Shown here: piece by piece, positions 11,604 to 22,319 of the stretch
Layout of the letters: each line of letters opens with the position of its first letter
Numbering within the stretch: position 1 is the first letter of the stretch
Source of the DNA: Cryoendolithus antarcticus
Lineage: Eukaryota > Ascomycota > Dothideomycetes > Cladosporiales > Cladosporiaceae
Assembly: GCA_002077065.1 (NCBI GenBank)
Contig: NAJO01000016.1
Location: 744,001-808,000 of the forward strand
DNA: 64,000 nt
Direction: 5' to 3'
Position numbers and translations under genes: made by a program
Notes under the pieces: generated by a model
The model's input: the letters and a program-made list of their open reading frames with translations, nothing else
Databases searched by the model: none
Told to the model about the DNA's origin: nothing

Positions 11604-12403
11604 ATGTCGACCCCCGGCATCCTCCCCATCCCCTCCTCCAAATCCGCTCCCGACCCTCCCGTAACCTCCAAGCCCGTCTCCATCCTCGACAACGACATCG
11701 CACGCCTAGCCTCGAACATCCACCCTATCCTCCTCCTCTCAATCCCCCTTCTGAGCTTCCCGCGTCTGGTCGACGACCCCATCTCCGCGCTCATAGGCCT
11801 CGCATCCACAACAGCCGTCATACAGCTATTGTACTGCCTTATCTGCCTGCCGTCGACTGGCCAAGCCCCGCCTCCGCCGCTGAAGCCGGGGCAGAAGAGG
11901 AAGAGTGTGAAGCTTGCGCAGGACTTGGGGGCGAGATTGGTGGTGTGTACACACTGAATTTGGAGACGTACGAGCACGAATACTGACAAAGCTCCTAGCC
12001 AGCCCTCCTCTCCCTCCTCCTGTCCCTCTTCCTCAGCACTCCCCTCCTCTACATAACCCTCATCCTCTTCGGCGGCCCCCTCATGACCCACCTCCCACAC
12101 ACCGCGCTCCTAGCCCTGCATCTCGCACTCCTGATAACGCCACAGCTCTACTACGTCCATGGTCTCGATGCATTGACATGGAGGCGGATAGTGAGTCTTC
12201 AGCTACCCGTGGATGAGGTGGTGGGAATGAGCATGGGAGCTTGTGTTGGCGCGTGGCTGGGCGCAATTCCTATACCGCTGGACTGGGATAGGGAGTGGCA
12301 GAAGTGGCCTGTTACTGTTGTTTCTGGGGCGTATGTGGGGGCTGTGGTGGGGAAGCTGGTGGGTGGGCATTTGATGAGGGGGTGGAAGATCAAGATGAGC
12401 TGA
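11604..12403 (+). CDS. GPI11: GPI anchor biosynthesis protein GPI11/PIG-F
   Basis: Two exons, 11604..11942 and 11999..12403, 56-nt phase-0 intron; 247 residues. PIG-F/GPI11 is an ER multi-pass subunit that works with GPI7 and GPI13 to add phosphoethanolamine to GPI mannoses. Hydrophobic helices begin with IHPILLLSIPLLSF and TTAVIQLLYCLICL; exon 2 opens with PALLSLLLSLFLSTPLLY. The diagnostic C-terminal signature is present: YYVHGLDALTWRRI, VDEVVGMSMG, then GAWLGAIPIPLDWDREWQ and KWPVTVVSGAYVGA. The donor is taken as GTGTGT at 11943; an alternative GTGGTG three bases upstream would drop one Val. It functionally complements the GPI-anchored wall protein at 33 kb. Confidence 0.92.
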
Positions 12404-12564
12404 GGGAATCGAGTGGGAACCCGCCGAATCTGTCTAGTCCCATGGTTGACTACTGCACATCCAAAGTGGCTTTTGCTACCGTGCCTGCCTCTCGAGCTTC
12501 TGACTATCAGAGCATTTCCCAGCAGCCTCTCGCGGATTCTACCCGGCCACCCTGCCATTACCCT

Positions 12565-13422
12565 CTAAAACATAGTCTTGTAGCACGGCTTATTACTCTC
12601 GACATGCGAATGGTATCTGCAACCACACTGCCCGAAGTAACCCTTCGCCTCGGCCTTCGAAACCTTCTGATGCAACCCAAGCGTCGTCGCCAGAGTGCGC
12701 AGGAAATCCACATCTTCGGTCTGCTTGAAAGCTTCCGAGTATGTTTCCGGTTCCATCCCGTAAGTGACGATATCAGCCTGCAATTGGCGGATTGGAGAGC
12801 CTTCTGGACTCGCCTCAATGAAATCGGTGAATAAGTATCCCGGAGAGCCGTCACGCTGCAGCCTAGCGACAAAAGCATCGGCCACAGCGTCCATGAAAGC
12901 CGTCGACTCGATGTTGCGACCGAGAACCCAAGCACGCGCGAGACGGCCCCATTCGGCATCGCGGTTGGCCTCCTCGTCCTCGAGATCGCCACCTCTCTCA
13001 CTGCCCACGTGGCCGGAGTAGACGAAGGTGCTGAACAGATCGAAGATATCGGGATCCTCGTCCGGCAGGTCCCGTGAATGTAGTCTCTTCACCGACACCT
13101 CTGACTTGCAGTCCTCGTCGGCTTTGATGATAATCCCCTCTGCCTCGTCCTTCACACCTGGCGGGACCTCGGTCTCTATGCGAGCTGCGAAGTGCGCGGA
13201 GTGCTTCGCAAGGATACGATCGTGGATGTAGAAGGGCTTGCTTTCCTCCGCTTTGCCGACGTTGATCTGGCGGGGGACTGAGGAGAGACTGCGCATTGTC
13301 AGCATCAGTCTCGGTATGGGCTTCGTGGCGTCGTGGACATACCCCAGCGTGGCAATGCTCTCGCGTCGGACAGAGCGCGAGGCGTCATCGCTATCGTCAG
13401 CGCTGCGTGTTCGTACCGCCAT
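12565..13422 (-). CDS. BTB/POZ-domain protein (intact family member)
   Basis: About 268 residues from the ATG at 13422 (MAVRTRS) with a 54-nt intron, complement(12565..13288, 13343..13422). The intron (GTATGT..CTGAC..GCGCAG) is a multiple of three and has no stop, so an unspliced reading of 286 residues is also open. The BTB-like core reads ESKPFYIHDRILAKHSAHF and later DIFDLFSTFVYSGHVG, with a BACK-like helical part (AWVLGRNIESTAFMDAVADA). The C-terminus has an unusual C-x-YHSHV and KPCYKTMF signature. The same architecture, the same intron phase just before the BTB core and the same C-terminal signature occur in the broken gene at 48.8-50.5 kb, so this is the intact paralogue in the window. 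Such proteins are typically adaptors for Cullin-3 or transcription complexes; the role here is unknown. Confidence 0.75.
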   Translation of the reverse strand: MAVRTRSADDSDDASRSVRRESIATLGYVHDATKPIPRLMLTMRSLSSVPRQINVGKAEESKPFYIHDRILAKHSAHFAARIETEVPPGVKDEAEGIIIKADEDCKSEVSVKRLHSRDLPDEDPDIFDLFSTFVYSGHVGSERGGDLEDEEANRDAEWGRLARAWVLGRNIESTAFMDAVADAFVARLQRDGSPGYLFTDFIEASPEGSPIRQLQADIVTYGMEPETYSEAFKQTEDVDFLRTLATTLGLHQKVSKAEAKGYFGQCGCRYHSHVESNKPCYKTMF

Positions 13423-13933
13423 GCTTGGCGAGTGGCTCCGCGAACTGTGGAATTCCTTGCTGTGGTGTACAGTGGCTTGAAGTGTAAGCTGGTCGAACAG
13501 TCGTCGTCTGTCATCCACCACTGATCCCGCCTCTTCGTTGGCATGCAAATCACGGAAGAGTGTATGGAACGAAGGAAAGAGACTCCACCTACGGAGCCGC
13601 AAGTGTGCATCGCATGTGCTGTCACAAGCTGACATCTCATCCATTGCACGGTCTCACTCACTCTCGAGGGTGCATCGACGCGACTTCGTTGCAAGCTGGA
13701 TGATGGCTTCACTCTTTCGTGACGTGATCCATCAGCGGCGCCGATACCTGCCTGAAGTAATCATACGCGAGAAAGGGCACTGAAAGGGTCTGGGGCGCGA
13801 TCAGCCTCGGGCGACCGCTTCGTGGCCCTGCGTGGTCTATCAGAATTAAAAATGGGTATCATACACGCAATCAAATCTCGCCTCCCAAATCCCATTCCAT
13901 TAAGTCATGCATTCAATCCACTTCTCTCCTCAA

Positions 13934-15955
13934 TCAAAACATCTCCCCCTCCCCTCTCCTCCTCCTGCGGCTCTGAATCTCCCTCTCATCATCCCCCTCA
14001 CTCCCCAACTCAAAATCAAACCCCCTCCCTCCAGCCGCCCGCCCCTCTGTAGGCGTAATATAAACCTCATGCGGCGTCTGCAGCTCCTCGTCATCTCCAG
14101 CCTCCCGATAGCCGCTCGTAGCTCCATAGCCAGGTTTGTCGTACCCGAGTGAAGGCATCTCCTCCACAGGCGCTCCACCCGCCACATCATCATCATCGTG
14201 AGATTGCTGGCCTGTCGTGCTGCCGGAGAAGCGCGACACGACGCGGCTGTGGTCGTCTTCGCGGCGGAGCGCGGTGATGATGCGGTCGGGTTTTTGCGTT
14301 GCGTGGCGCTCGTCCCAGACGCGCTCATCGACGTCCTCGGTCTCTCGTAGCAAGTCTGCGAGTCGTCGGCTGCCCTCGGGGTTCATTGATGGCTGGCCGG
14401 AGCCGCTGCCCGTCATGATGTAGCTGGCGCGTTGGCTCTGCACGCCACTGCCCATACCGACTATGGAGCTGGAGACTTCACGCTGCAGGTCCTGGACTTC
14501 TGTTCGGAGGCCGCGGACTTGGTTCTCCAGATTTCGGCGCGCGGAGCGCTCGTCAGAGAGCATCTGGTAGAGCGAGCGGAACGTTACTTGAGGTGTCGTA
14601 GACGGACTCGGACGTCTCGCGCTGGCCGCAGGAGCGTGAGTGGGCGTCAGCAAACTGTCTCTACTGGAAAGAGGCAGCGGCGGTACTTCGCCGAGATCTC
14701 GTGGTGGCGAGCCTCCAGGCGCAGTGCGTGGCCGATCCTGGTACTGCGACTGGCGGCCCTCTTCGCGGGACCGAGCGAATGGGTACTGCAGGTCGTCTAT
14801 CAGCATACTCGCGGTCCGAGCTCGCGGCTCATCGCGCGCGTTGTCTTCCCCTCGCACACTGTCCACTGGGCTGATGACAGCTGCGCGGCGGTTCTTATCA
14901 GCTTGCAAGCGCTGCAACGAGCGCCGGAAGGCGAGAAGATTGGCTTCCAGAGAGGCTACTCGCTCTTCCAAATCTTGTGACAAGGACGCGCTGAGCGGAG
15001 AGGAGGCACTCAGATTCGACGCATTACGTGCGTGACCTGATGCAGGCTGAGTGACTGGCCGGGATGGTGGTGTGGTAGGTACGACTGGTGTAGGAAGTGG
15101 AGGGGCCTCGCGAGCTGACGCGGTGTCTGCAGACAGTCGAGGTGGTACCGTGAAGCCTGAGGTGCGGAGTACGCTGCCCGTGAAGGACTCGCGCCAGAAG
15201 CGGATCTCGTCGCTGCGCTTGCGATCCGGTACTGTAGCAGATGCTTGTGCTCTCAGATCGCTGGCACTCCTGCTGCGTCTGTTTGGGTTCCTGATCGCCA
15301 TCCCAGGCTCAGCATCCGGTGTCTCATCTCTTGACTCGCTCGGCCGCGCTGGCACAGGCGGTGCGCTCGAGGGGCCTGCTTCCGTCCCATCTCCCAGCAG
15401 TATACTCGGCAAAGTCTTCCTCCTTCTCAGCACACTTCCTGGCGCATCGAATGGCGTGCCAAGCTGGTACGGCTTCAGCGTCGCGCTCTTGGGGAACTCC
15501 AGCGCGTACGGTGAGCGCAGCCGCGGAAACGACGGTCCCACGTCAACGCGCAGAGGCGTAGACAGCGCGCGCTGCGGCGAAGAGGTACGCTCCTCATTGA
15601 GCTGCTCGAGGTGCGGGCTAAAGTTGGGAGGCTCGCTGCGATTGTGCTGGTGTCGAGGCGGAGTGCGCTCGAGTACGGGAGGCGCCGGCGATTCGCGCGA
15701 CCGCCGACCGAAAATCTTGCGCATCGCATTACGCAGGGAGCCTTTGCGCTGGCCTGCCTGGCCGGAACCTCCAGCATAGCCATCTCCAGCGGTCACCTCG
15801 ACCCGATTGTGCGTCTGCGGTCCAGCGTAGTTCTCGGACTGCACTCGTGTCCGGGACTTCTTCCTTTGCAATCGTCCAGTGTCGCTACTCTTGCGCGGCG
15901 CATTGCTGCTCAAGGTAGCAGACCCTAAAGGCGGTCCATCATAAGTGCGGTCCAT
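13934..15955 (-). CDS. Large low-complexity protein with two coiled coils
   Basis: Single exon, 673 residues, starting MDRTYDGPPLGS. A basic, Ser/Pro/Arg-rich disordered protein. Ordered pieces: a basic patch at residues ~68-88 (GSLRNAMRKIFGRRSRE), a short motif around residues 247-260 (KRSDEIRFWRESFTG), a coiled coil at ~325-355 (LEERVASLEANLLAF) and a second at ~458-497 (SDERSARRNLENQVRGL and EVQDLQREV). The C-terminus is acidic then arginine-rich. It looks like a filamentous-fungal scaffold or cytoskeleton-associated protein, but I do not recognise the family. The length of the open frame and the conserved-looking motifs make it a confident gene. Confidence 0.8.
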   Translation of the reverse strand: MDRTYDGPPLGSATLSSNAPRKSSDTGRLQRKKSRTRVQSENYAGPQTHNRVEVTAGDGYAGGSGQAGQRKGSLRNAMRKIFGRRSRESPAPPVLERTPPRHQHNRSEPPNFSPHLEQLNEERTSSPQRALSTPLRVDVGPSFPRLRSPYALEFPKSATLKPYQLGTPFDAPGSVLRRRKTLPSILLGDGTEAGPSSAPPVPARPSESRDETPDAEPGMAIRNPNRRSRSASDLRAQASATVPDRKRSDEIRFWRESFTGSVLRTSGFTVPPRLSADTASAREAPPLPTPVVPTTPPSRPVTQPASGHARNASNLSASSPLSASLSQDLEERVASLEANLLAFRRSLQRLQADKNRRAAVISPVDSVRGEDNARDEPRARTASMLIDDLQYPFARSREEGRQSQYQDRPRTAPGGSPPRDLGEVPPLPLSSRDSLLTPTHAPAASARRPSPSTTPQVTFRSLYQMLSDERSARRNLENQVRGLRTEVQDLQREVSSSIVGMGSGVQSQRASYIMTGSGSGQPSMNPEGSRRLADLLRETEDVDERVWDERHATQKPDRIITALRREDDHSRVVSRFSGSTTGQQSHDDDDVAGGAPVEEMPSLGYDKPGYGATSGYREAGDDEELQTPHEVYITPTEGRAAGGRGFDFELGSEGDDEREIQSRRRRRGEGEMF

Positions 15956-17878
15956 TGAAGGTTGTGTGCCGTGAATCCATCCAAGCTAGGTGCGACAGGT
16001 GAACCTTTGGCCAATGCTCAAGGGCTCTGAGCTTCCTGAAGAAGTGACTGGTGGTAAAGACCGTGTGGGCGTCCAATGGGAGCGAATCAGGGAGCGTGCG
16101 ATGCCGTTGTTATACTACATGAGTCGTCCCGCTCCAGCTGAGGCGGGTAGGATATGGCAGGCAAGATATATGGCGATCAGCAGCCAATGGTGTTGAAGAT
16201 GGTCGGAGGCGATCGACCTGCTGTACCAGCGTTATGCATACAGCTGTGGCTATAGGCCGAATGCCAGGCTCTCACTGGTGGTACTGGGAAATGTAGCAGA
16301 GGTACAAGCGGGAGGAAACGATCATAGCCATGTGAGGCTGACCAAGGGGGCCGAAGCGAAGCTCATGATGACAAGATCCCAAGTCGCAAAGCAGGCAGCG
16401 CAAACTGCTAGTTCAGAAGCTTTCAGATTGCCCAGAGTGGACAAACAAAGGCCTGCTTGAGCGGTGTGTCTCAAGCCAAGTGCAGTGTACCCGGCATGGC
16501 TCGAGCAAAGCGGAGGCGTTTGGAGAAAGCAATCGAGCAATACGACAACGCCAATCCTCCGCTATCCTTACAGCCAATAAGCGCGTCGGAGCTGAGACCT
16601 CTCATAGAGAGTGGCACTCAGAAGCGCGAACTCACGTGGGTGCCAATCCTTGTGTTGAGATAGACTTCCACAATCGAGAGTCTGTACTCTATGATCCCGA
16701 CAGCTTGTCGTTCCAATCAATATATTGCAGCCACAGAGCATGTCACCCCTTCCGTGATCAGACGCTCGTCGTCCCATCTCGACGAACCTGCAAGCATGAT
16801 CGCGTATTCCTGTCGTAATAATTCAACCGACGAACCATTGCATATCAGCCGACAGGAGCAGATCGAGTCACGAAACCCTAACGCATTGCGCAAGAGAGAT
16901 AGCGTGGGCTGTGTGGCGTCGCCTCCAAACCATGTGGCCTAAACCAGCTCGACCCCCGAATTCCTGTCTCATCGTCAGCCAAACCTGCTCTTTTACTTCC
17001 GTACCTCATCGTGTAGATCGATGCAGATTGGCGCAGGGCATCCGTATCGCCTCGGCGATACACTCCGCTGGTGTGTGGGAGCTCATATCAACGTTGCGCT
17101 ATGGGAGGGCGATCTGCTAGATCGTGCGCCATCCATGATGAGTTGACAGCAAGCCACGAAGCTATCTTTGGGGGGCGACCTCGCCTCGAACCCTCGCGGC
17201 GGCGCATGGACTGCTAGGTGGTCGATCAAAGCGTGGTCCACTTGCGGGGCGGGGCGTACCCTCTGACCCCGGATCGTGCCGGTGGAGGTCCGCGACAGAT
17301 CTTCCGCTGCGGAGATGTGAAAACAGTGGTGAACGCCAGCGGTGTGACCGAATGTGCCCTTAGCCACGAAGATACCTCAACGAACGACCACGAGAGACGT
17401 TAGCATACCTTGGGTGCCGAGCAGATGCGAGCACATCGCGCATGTGAGGTTCAGCTGCAGGTATGCCTCGCATCTCGTGGCGCGTGAGCTGCTGCAGGGA
17501 TGAGCTCCCACACCTCCGACGGCAAACGCAGCAGGCAAGCTCGCGAGGCCATGCCAACTTCACCTCTCTCATCAGCTGCGCTCTCCCTGCATAACGTCGC
17601 TTGATCACCGGCTATCGAACACCGGCTACATCGCAACTTCTACTCCCACGCCTCCGCTCGCTGAAACGCGAACGCACTCCACTGGGAATGCGGCTAGCCA
17701 GCTCTCGCATGAGCTGCCCCTGCATAATGCATACCGCGTAGGTATGACATGGCTTGCGCGCTTCTTGCGATGGCAATGTGTATGCTTGTGGCAATGTCAC
17801 TGCCACTCGCCTGCAATGTTATGAGTGATGTCACGGCGAGAGGCGACGAGACTTCGCGCTCAGTCAACTAGCACAGCA
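15956..17878. other. Intergenic region, one possible F-box remnant
   Basis: 1.9 kb between the start of the coiled-coil gene and the 3' end of HCS1. Apart from the F-box-like relic at 17360-17552 (separate entry) no frame has motifs. A 14-nt inverted repeat (GTGTGGGAGCTCAT at 17073, reverse complement at 17500) is near chance expectation. Confidence 0.45.
17360..17552 (-). pseudogene. Possible F-box gene remnant with a frameshift
   Basis: A minus-strand frame from 17552 opens with MASRACLLRLPSEVWELI, an F-box first helix. It leaves frame at a CCC run (17497-17499). The frame one base away then continues with LQQLTRHEMRGIPAAEPHM and stays open to 17360. Reading across the run would give the usual F-box continuation. 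No downstream domain is visible, so this would be a truncated relic. The assignment rests on a short motif and could be chance. Confidence 0.3.
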
Positions 17879-20456
17879 TCATTGATCAAGTATGGAAAGA
17901 TCCGGGTATCGCAAGTCGGCTTTCTCCTCCAGGAACTCCATCCAGGCCATCAGGAACTTCGAGCCCCTGCAGCAAACGCACCTGAAGTCAGCGAATGTTA
18001 CACAGAATCTCCACCGCACCGCAGTGTCGGGTAAGCAGTGGCTTCGCGTTTGCTTGTGCCGAAGGTGGTGCAACCGCACAAACGCAGAGGTACAAGGTGA
18101 TTTCAACGTCGACCAATGATTCCCGCGATACTACCAAGAAACATATGGAGAGCAATCACTTACCTGCTCACCGTCTCCGAATCACCAACGACGCAGAGAT
18201 GTCTCTTCGGTCTCGTCATCGCCACTGCGCGCACCAAGTCAGTGTTTGTTCTGAGCAAGCCATGACCAGTACACACCATTCAGTCTCCTCTCCTCCCCCA
18301 AAAATCCCACCTCCCCCTCCGCATTACTCCTCACAAGACTCAACACAATAGCTTCTTTCTCCCTTCCCTGAAACCCATCCACACTCCCCAGCTCAACTTC
18401 TGGGAACCTCTCCTTCAGCAGTCCCGCCAGAACGCCGAGCTGCGCGTTATAAGGCGTCACGACGCCGATACCTTCCTCCTTCACGCCTGCATCCACTAGT
18501 CGCGCGACGTGCGCAGCTACGAGCGCGGCTTCGTTGGGGTTGAGTTTACTCTCTGCTAACATGCCTCGAAACTTCCCCCTGGCTGTGGCTGAGGCATCGT
18601 CGTCTTCGCGGCTTTCGGGGAAGTCGCCGCCTTGCGTGTCGAGGAAGACTAGGGGTGCGATGGTGTCTTCTGTTTCTGCTACTTCGTAAGGCAGTTCTGT
18701 AAGTAGGCGCGAGGCGACTGAGGGGTGGGGTCGTAGCTCGTTGTTGTAGAGCGCTGCGGAGGGGAAGGCGCTGATGTTGGCGTGCATGCGGTATTGGATA
18801 TTGAGGAGGGTTTTAATGCTAGGGCCGTGGAGAGCGAGGAGCCGGGTAAAGAGGGTTGTTTCGAGACTTGGTAGCTTGTTGTCCTTGGTGTCGGTCACGG
18901 TAAGTGATTCGAGGACTTCTGTCGCGCCATTAGTGGCAAGTGCTTCTGCCTTTATTGCCGTCCCATTCTCCTTCCCCTTCTTATCCTTCTTCACACCCTC
19001 CTTCTTACTCCCGCCACTCCCCGTCGACATAATCGTCGGCCCCAACTGCTTATCGTCACCAGCCAACACCATCCTCCCCACCCCTCCCTTCGTCTTCCCT
19101 ACAATCAGCACCGGAACCCAACACTGTGCCTCCAGTGCCTGCGCAGCCTCGTCGATGACTAACACATCAAATGCTTCGTGCGCCAATGCACTCCCACCAG
19201 CGCCATGCAGCGTTGAGAAAACTACCTTGGCTTCTTTGACAAGATCGCCGACAACGCGCTTCTCCCGTTCCCGGAATTCTTTGCGCAGGATCTTGAGCTC
19301 GGCGTAGACTGCTTTTCGCTCTCTGCCTGAGCGCGTCTTGCTTAGAGACTTAGTCTTCGCGTCGAGCTCCGAGCGGACATCTGATAGGATGTCTGCAGCG
19401 TCGCTGCTTCGCGACAAGACTTCGAGACTGTAATTCAGCACGCCCCGTAGTAGTCGTGCTGGGTGGCCGAGCCGGATCATGGGGACTTTCTTGTTGTCTT
19501 CCTTTAGGGCTGAGCCGAGGCGTTCGACTAGGTTGTCTACGGAGATGTTTGAAGGGCCGCAGACGAGGACTCGCTGATTTTCTTGGAGGAGGAGTTGAAT
19601 CAGGACGATGAGGGTTTGCGTCTTGCCTGTGCCTGGTGGGCCGTGGATGATTGAGATTTCGCGGGAGGAGAGGGCGTGGTATACTGCTTGGCGCTGAGAG
19701 GGGTTTAGTGGCTCGAGAAGTGGCGAAGGTGAAGGGTCTGTGAGTGCTGGGGGCACTGGCGAAGGTGAGGAGGAGCCGAGGAGGACGTCCACAAGCGGCG
19801 TGCGTTGCGAGGAGGGAAGCGATGAGAGCAAGGTCATAGTATGTGTGAGGCGATTGTGAGGAGCTGAATTGTCTAGCTTCAGTCTATGTACATACGTCCA
19901 GTCAGCTATCTCCTGCTCTCCATACCGCGACTCAGCAGTGTTGACGCTGAGTCTCCAACAATGACAAGAGTGTTGAAACTCACAGCCACACCCTCTCCCC
20001 GCCCTCCCCAGGTACCCTTTCATCATCTTTCCCCTCCCTCTCAGCATCCAGCGCCACCCAAATCTCCCCCCTCCTCACCCTCGTCACCACACCCCTCACG
20101 CCCTTCCCCTCAGCCTCCTTCTTCTCCGCTTTCCTCTCCCCACCTCTCGGCTGCGCAACCACACCGCACAGATCCCCTACCCGGATCCCATGTTCACCTA
20201 ACCCTGCCGTGCCGTCTTCATCCTTTGAAGTGAGCGCAGGATCTGGGCCGAGCTCGAGGACGGTCTTGCCGCCGAGACCTGTGCGGGTGTTTAGGAGGGT
20301 GAGGTTAAGCAGGGCAAGACCACGAGTTTGGAGGACTTTGGGGGAGAGGGTGGAGGTTAGGGTTGTCGTTTGGGCGAGGGAGGTTTCGTGTTCGTGGGTG
20401 AGGAGGGTTAGTTGGTGAGTGGCAAAGAGGGAGGGGTCGAGAGGGGTGGGTGGCAT
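17879..20456 (-). CDS. HCS1: DNA polymerase alpha-associated helicase HCS1 / IGHMBP2-type SF1 helicase
   Basis: Four exons, complement(17879..17966, 18164..18224, 18277..19883, 19984..20456); introns 197, 52 and 100 nt; 742 residues. An Upf1-like 5'-3' SF1B helicase acting on DNA/RNA, associated with polymerase alpha in yeast and orthologous to human IGHMBP2. Exon 1 (MPPTPLDPSLFATHQ start) carries the beta-barrel 1B region. Exon 2 contains Walker A (IHGPPGTGKTQTL), the DEAA box (VIDEAAQALEAQC), GDDKQLGPT, IQYRMH and VDGFQGREKEAI. Motif VI is split: RRLN ends exon 2, and the 61-nt exon 3 supplies AMTRPKRHLCVVGDSET. Exon 4 gives the conserved end GSKFLMAWMEFLEE and ADLRYPDL. The last two exons are short and easily missed. 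It has no R3H or AN1 finger, as in other fungi. Start at 20456 rather than 20549 because FATHQLTLL is the family N-terminus. Confidence 0.93.
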
Positions 20457-20672
20457 CGTAATGATGACTGGGGAGCTACTAGAAGACGGGGTGTGAGCCT
20501 GTAAATGTCTGGAAGAAGTAGGGTCGCAGTGATCACTGCTGGGGAACATTGAAAGTGGGGATCACATGTCAAGAGATGAGATGCATCGGCTTGTGATCGA
20601 CTTCACTGCCTTACATATCCTCTATGTAGATAATGTGATCCTCTTCCTAGGGCCAAACGGTATTCAACCAAT
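20457..20672. promoter_or_regulatory. Bidirectional promoter, HCS1 and peroxin
   Basis: Only 216 nt separate the divergent start codons of HCS1 (minus) and the PEX24-like gene (plus), so both core promoters must lie here. No clear TATA box was seen. Confidence 0.5.
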
Positions 20673-22109
20673 ATGGATCGAGACGAAGACGACGATGGCG
20701 GTATCATCGCCAATCGTGACGATGCCATCCCAGTGCTCCGCATTCCATCTCGTACCACAGACAACGAACAGGCTGCCTCGGACTCCTCTAACGACAAACG
20801 CGAAGGGCTTCGAGACCGCATCAGGAACAAGCTCAACGATGCTGCTGCACCAAGCATCCAGGATCGACTGTTTACGAGTCTGATGGCACAGATCATCCCA
20901 CCCGAAGAGCTCAGCAAGAATGAAGGCAATGCATCTCAGGCCACCTCAGGCAAGAAGGACCGACGAAGCAGAACCTATGTCGACCGCCCGAACTTCAGCG
21001 TTGGTATGATGAGTGGCAACTTTCGCCGCTTCAACTCGCGAGTGGGCATCATCTTTGTCTTCCAAAATCGCCTCATTCATCTCTTCACCTGGCGCCACCC
21101 ACCTGCTACCTTGAGCTTCTTGACAGTCTACACACTGATTTGTCTGGACCCGTATCTTCTCCCGATCATTCCGATAGCTTTGGTCCTCTTCTTTGTCATG
21201 CTGCCCTCCTTTCTTGCTCGCCATCCGGCACCAAACTCAACTCAGACCCAATTCGGTCCGCCTTTGGCACCAGCGTCTCGTGTTAAACCTGCTCCTGAGT
21301 TGAGCAAGGACTTCTTTCGGAATCTCCGCGATCTCCAGAACAGCATGGAAGACTTCTCCCGACTCCACGACGCAGCAAACGAATACATAACGCCCTACAC
21401 CAACTTCTCTGACGAAGCGACGAGCTCGGCTCTCTTTCTTGCCCTCTTCGTGATTGCAATTGTTGCGTTCATAGCAAGCAATCTCATGCCCTGGCGTCTC
21501 ATCTCCCTTACGGTGGGATGGCTTAGCATCGCCGCTTTACACCCAACCATCCAGTCCTTCCTCCTCTCACCCGAGTCAGTAGGCCAAGTCCATCACTACG
21601 CATCTGGCACCCAATCCTGGCTCACCTCATTCATTACCTCTGAGATCCTCCTCGACGCCCCAGCCGAAGTCCGCGAAGTCGAGATCTTCGAGCTGCAAAA
21701 ACATCACCCTTCCAGCGAGACCTGGGAACCGTGGCTTTTCTGCCCGACGCCTTTCGAGCCGTTGTCACCGCAGCGACTTGGAGGCGGGAAGGCGAAGGGT
21801 ACGCAATTCTTTGAGGATGTTGCGGCGCCGGTGGGATGGCGGTGGAAGGGTAAGAAGTGGGGTCTGGATATGGGGAGTCGGGAGTGGGTTGAGGAGAGGA
21901 TGATCACTGGGGTCGAGGTCGAGACGGAGGGTGAGAGGTGGGTCTATGATCTACCTGGCGCTGAGCACGGTGCAGAGGGAAGCGGGAAGAAGAAGAGGGA
22001 GGTGCCGAAGAGTGGGTGGGAGGAGGGCAATGGCGATGCAAAGAGAGGGCTGTGGAGACGAAGACGATGGGTGAGAAGTGTAGAGAGGGTTGGACGGAAG
22101 GTTCGTTGA
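20673..22109 (+). CDS. Peroxisomal membrane peroxin, PEX24/PEX28-29 family with dysferlin-like C-terminus
   Basis: Single exon, 478 residues, starting MDRDEDDDGG. Integral membrane peroxins of the Pex23/Pex24 group sit at ER-peroxisome contacts and control peroxisome number and size. Seen here: an acidic N-terminus, an amphipathic LRDRIRNKLNDAAAPSIQDR segment, then the membrane block (FVFQNRLIHLFTWRHP, LSFLTVYTLICLDPYLLPII) and a second membrane region (SALFLALFVIAIVAFIASNL). The C-terminal third has alternating Trp/Glu motifs (ETWEPWLFCPTPF, GWRWKGKKWGLDMG, WVEERM, EGERWVYDLP), the DysF pattern found in Pex23-type peroxins. The exact yeast counterpart (Pex24/28/29 versus Pex30-32) cannot be fixed by eye. 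The very basic end (WRRRRWVRSVERVGRKVR) is unusual. Confidence 0.85.
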   Translation: MDRDEDDDGGIIANRDDAIPVLRIPSRTTDNEQAASDSSNDKREGLRDRIRNKLNDAAAPSIQDRLFTSLMAQIIPPEELSKNEGNASQATSGKKDRRSRTYVDRPNFSVGMMSGNFRRFNSRVGIIFVFQNRLIHLFTWRHPPATLSFLTVYTLICLDPYLLPIIPIALVLFFVMLPSFLARHPAPNSTQTQFGPPLAPASRVKPAPELSKDFFRNLRDLQNSMEDFSRLHDAANEYITPYTNFSDEATSSALFLALFVIAIVAFIASNLMPWRLISLTVGWLSIAALHPTIQSFLLSPESVGQVHHYASGTQSWLTSFITSEILLDAPAEVREVEIFELQKHHPSSETWEPWLFCPTPFEPLSPQRLGGGKAKGTQFFEDVAAPVGWRWKGKKWGLDMGSREWVEERMITGVEVETEGERWVYDLPGAEHGAEGSGKKKREVPKSGWEEGNGDAKRGLWRRRRWVRSVERVGRKVR

Positions 22110-22319
22110 GCGGTCGAAGAGTGTGCGTGTGTTTTCGTGCCTTCTTGTGTCCTCGTACTACTATCGATGGTGTGCTGACTCTGAGGTCACAGCCGAAAGA
22201 GCAGAGGCTCAAGATCTCTGCACTCAGTACTCTGGACCCCGGCATGCTGAATCCAGGTGCAGTCGAGCCTGTCGCCATCACCTGATGCTTGAGACGTCCT
22301 GACATGAATGTGGGTCGAT

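Noticed and set aside
17073..17513. 14-nt inverted repeat GTGTGGGAGCTCAT as ends of a mobile element
   Set aside because: Several 14-mers are expected to repeat by chance in 64 kb; no target-site duplication or transposase is present between them.
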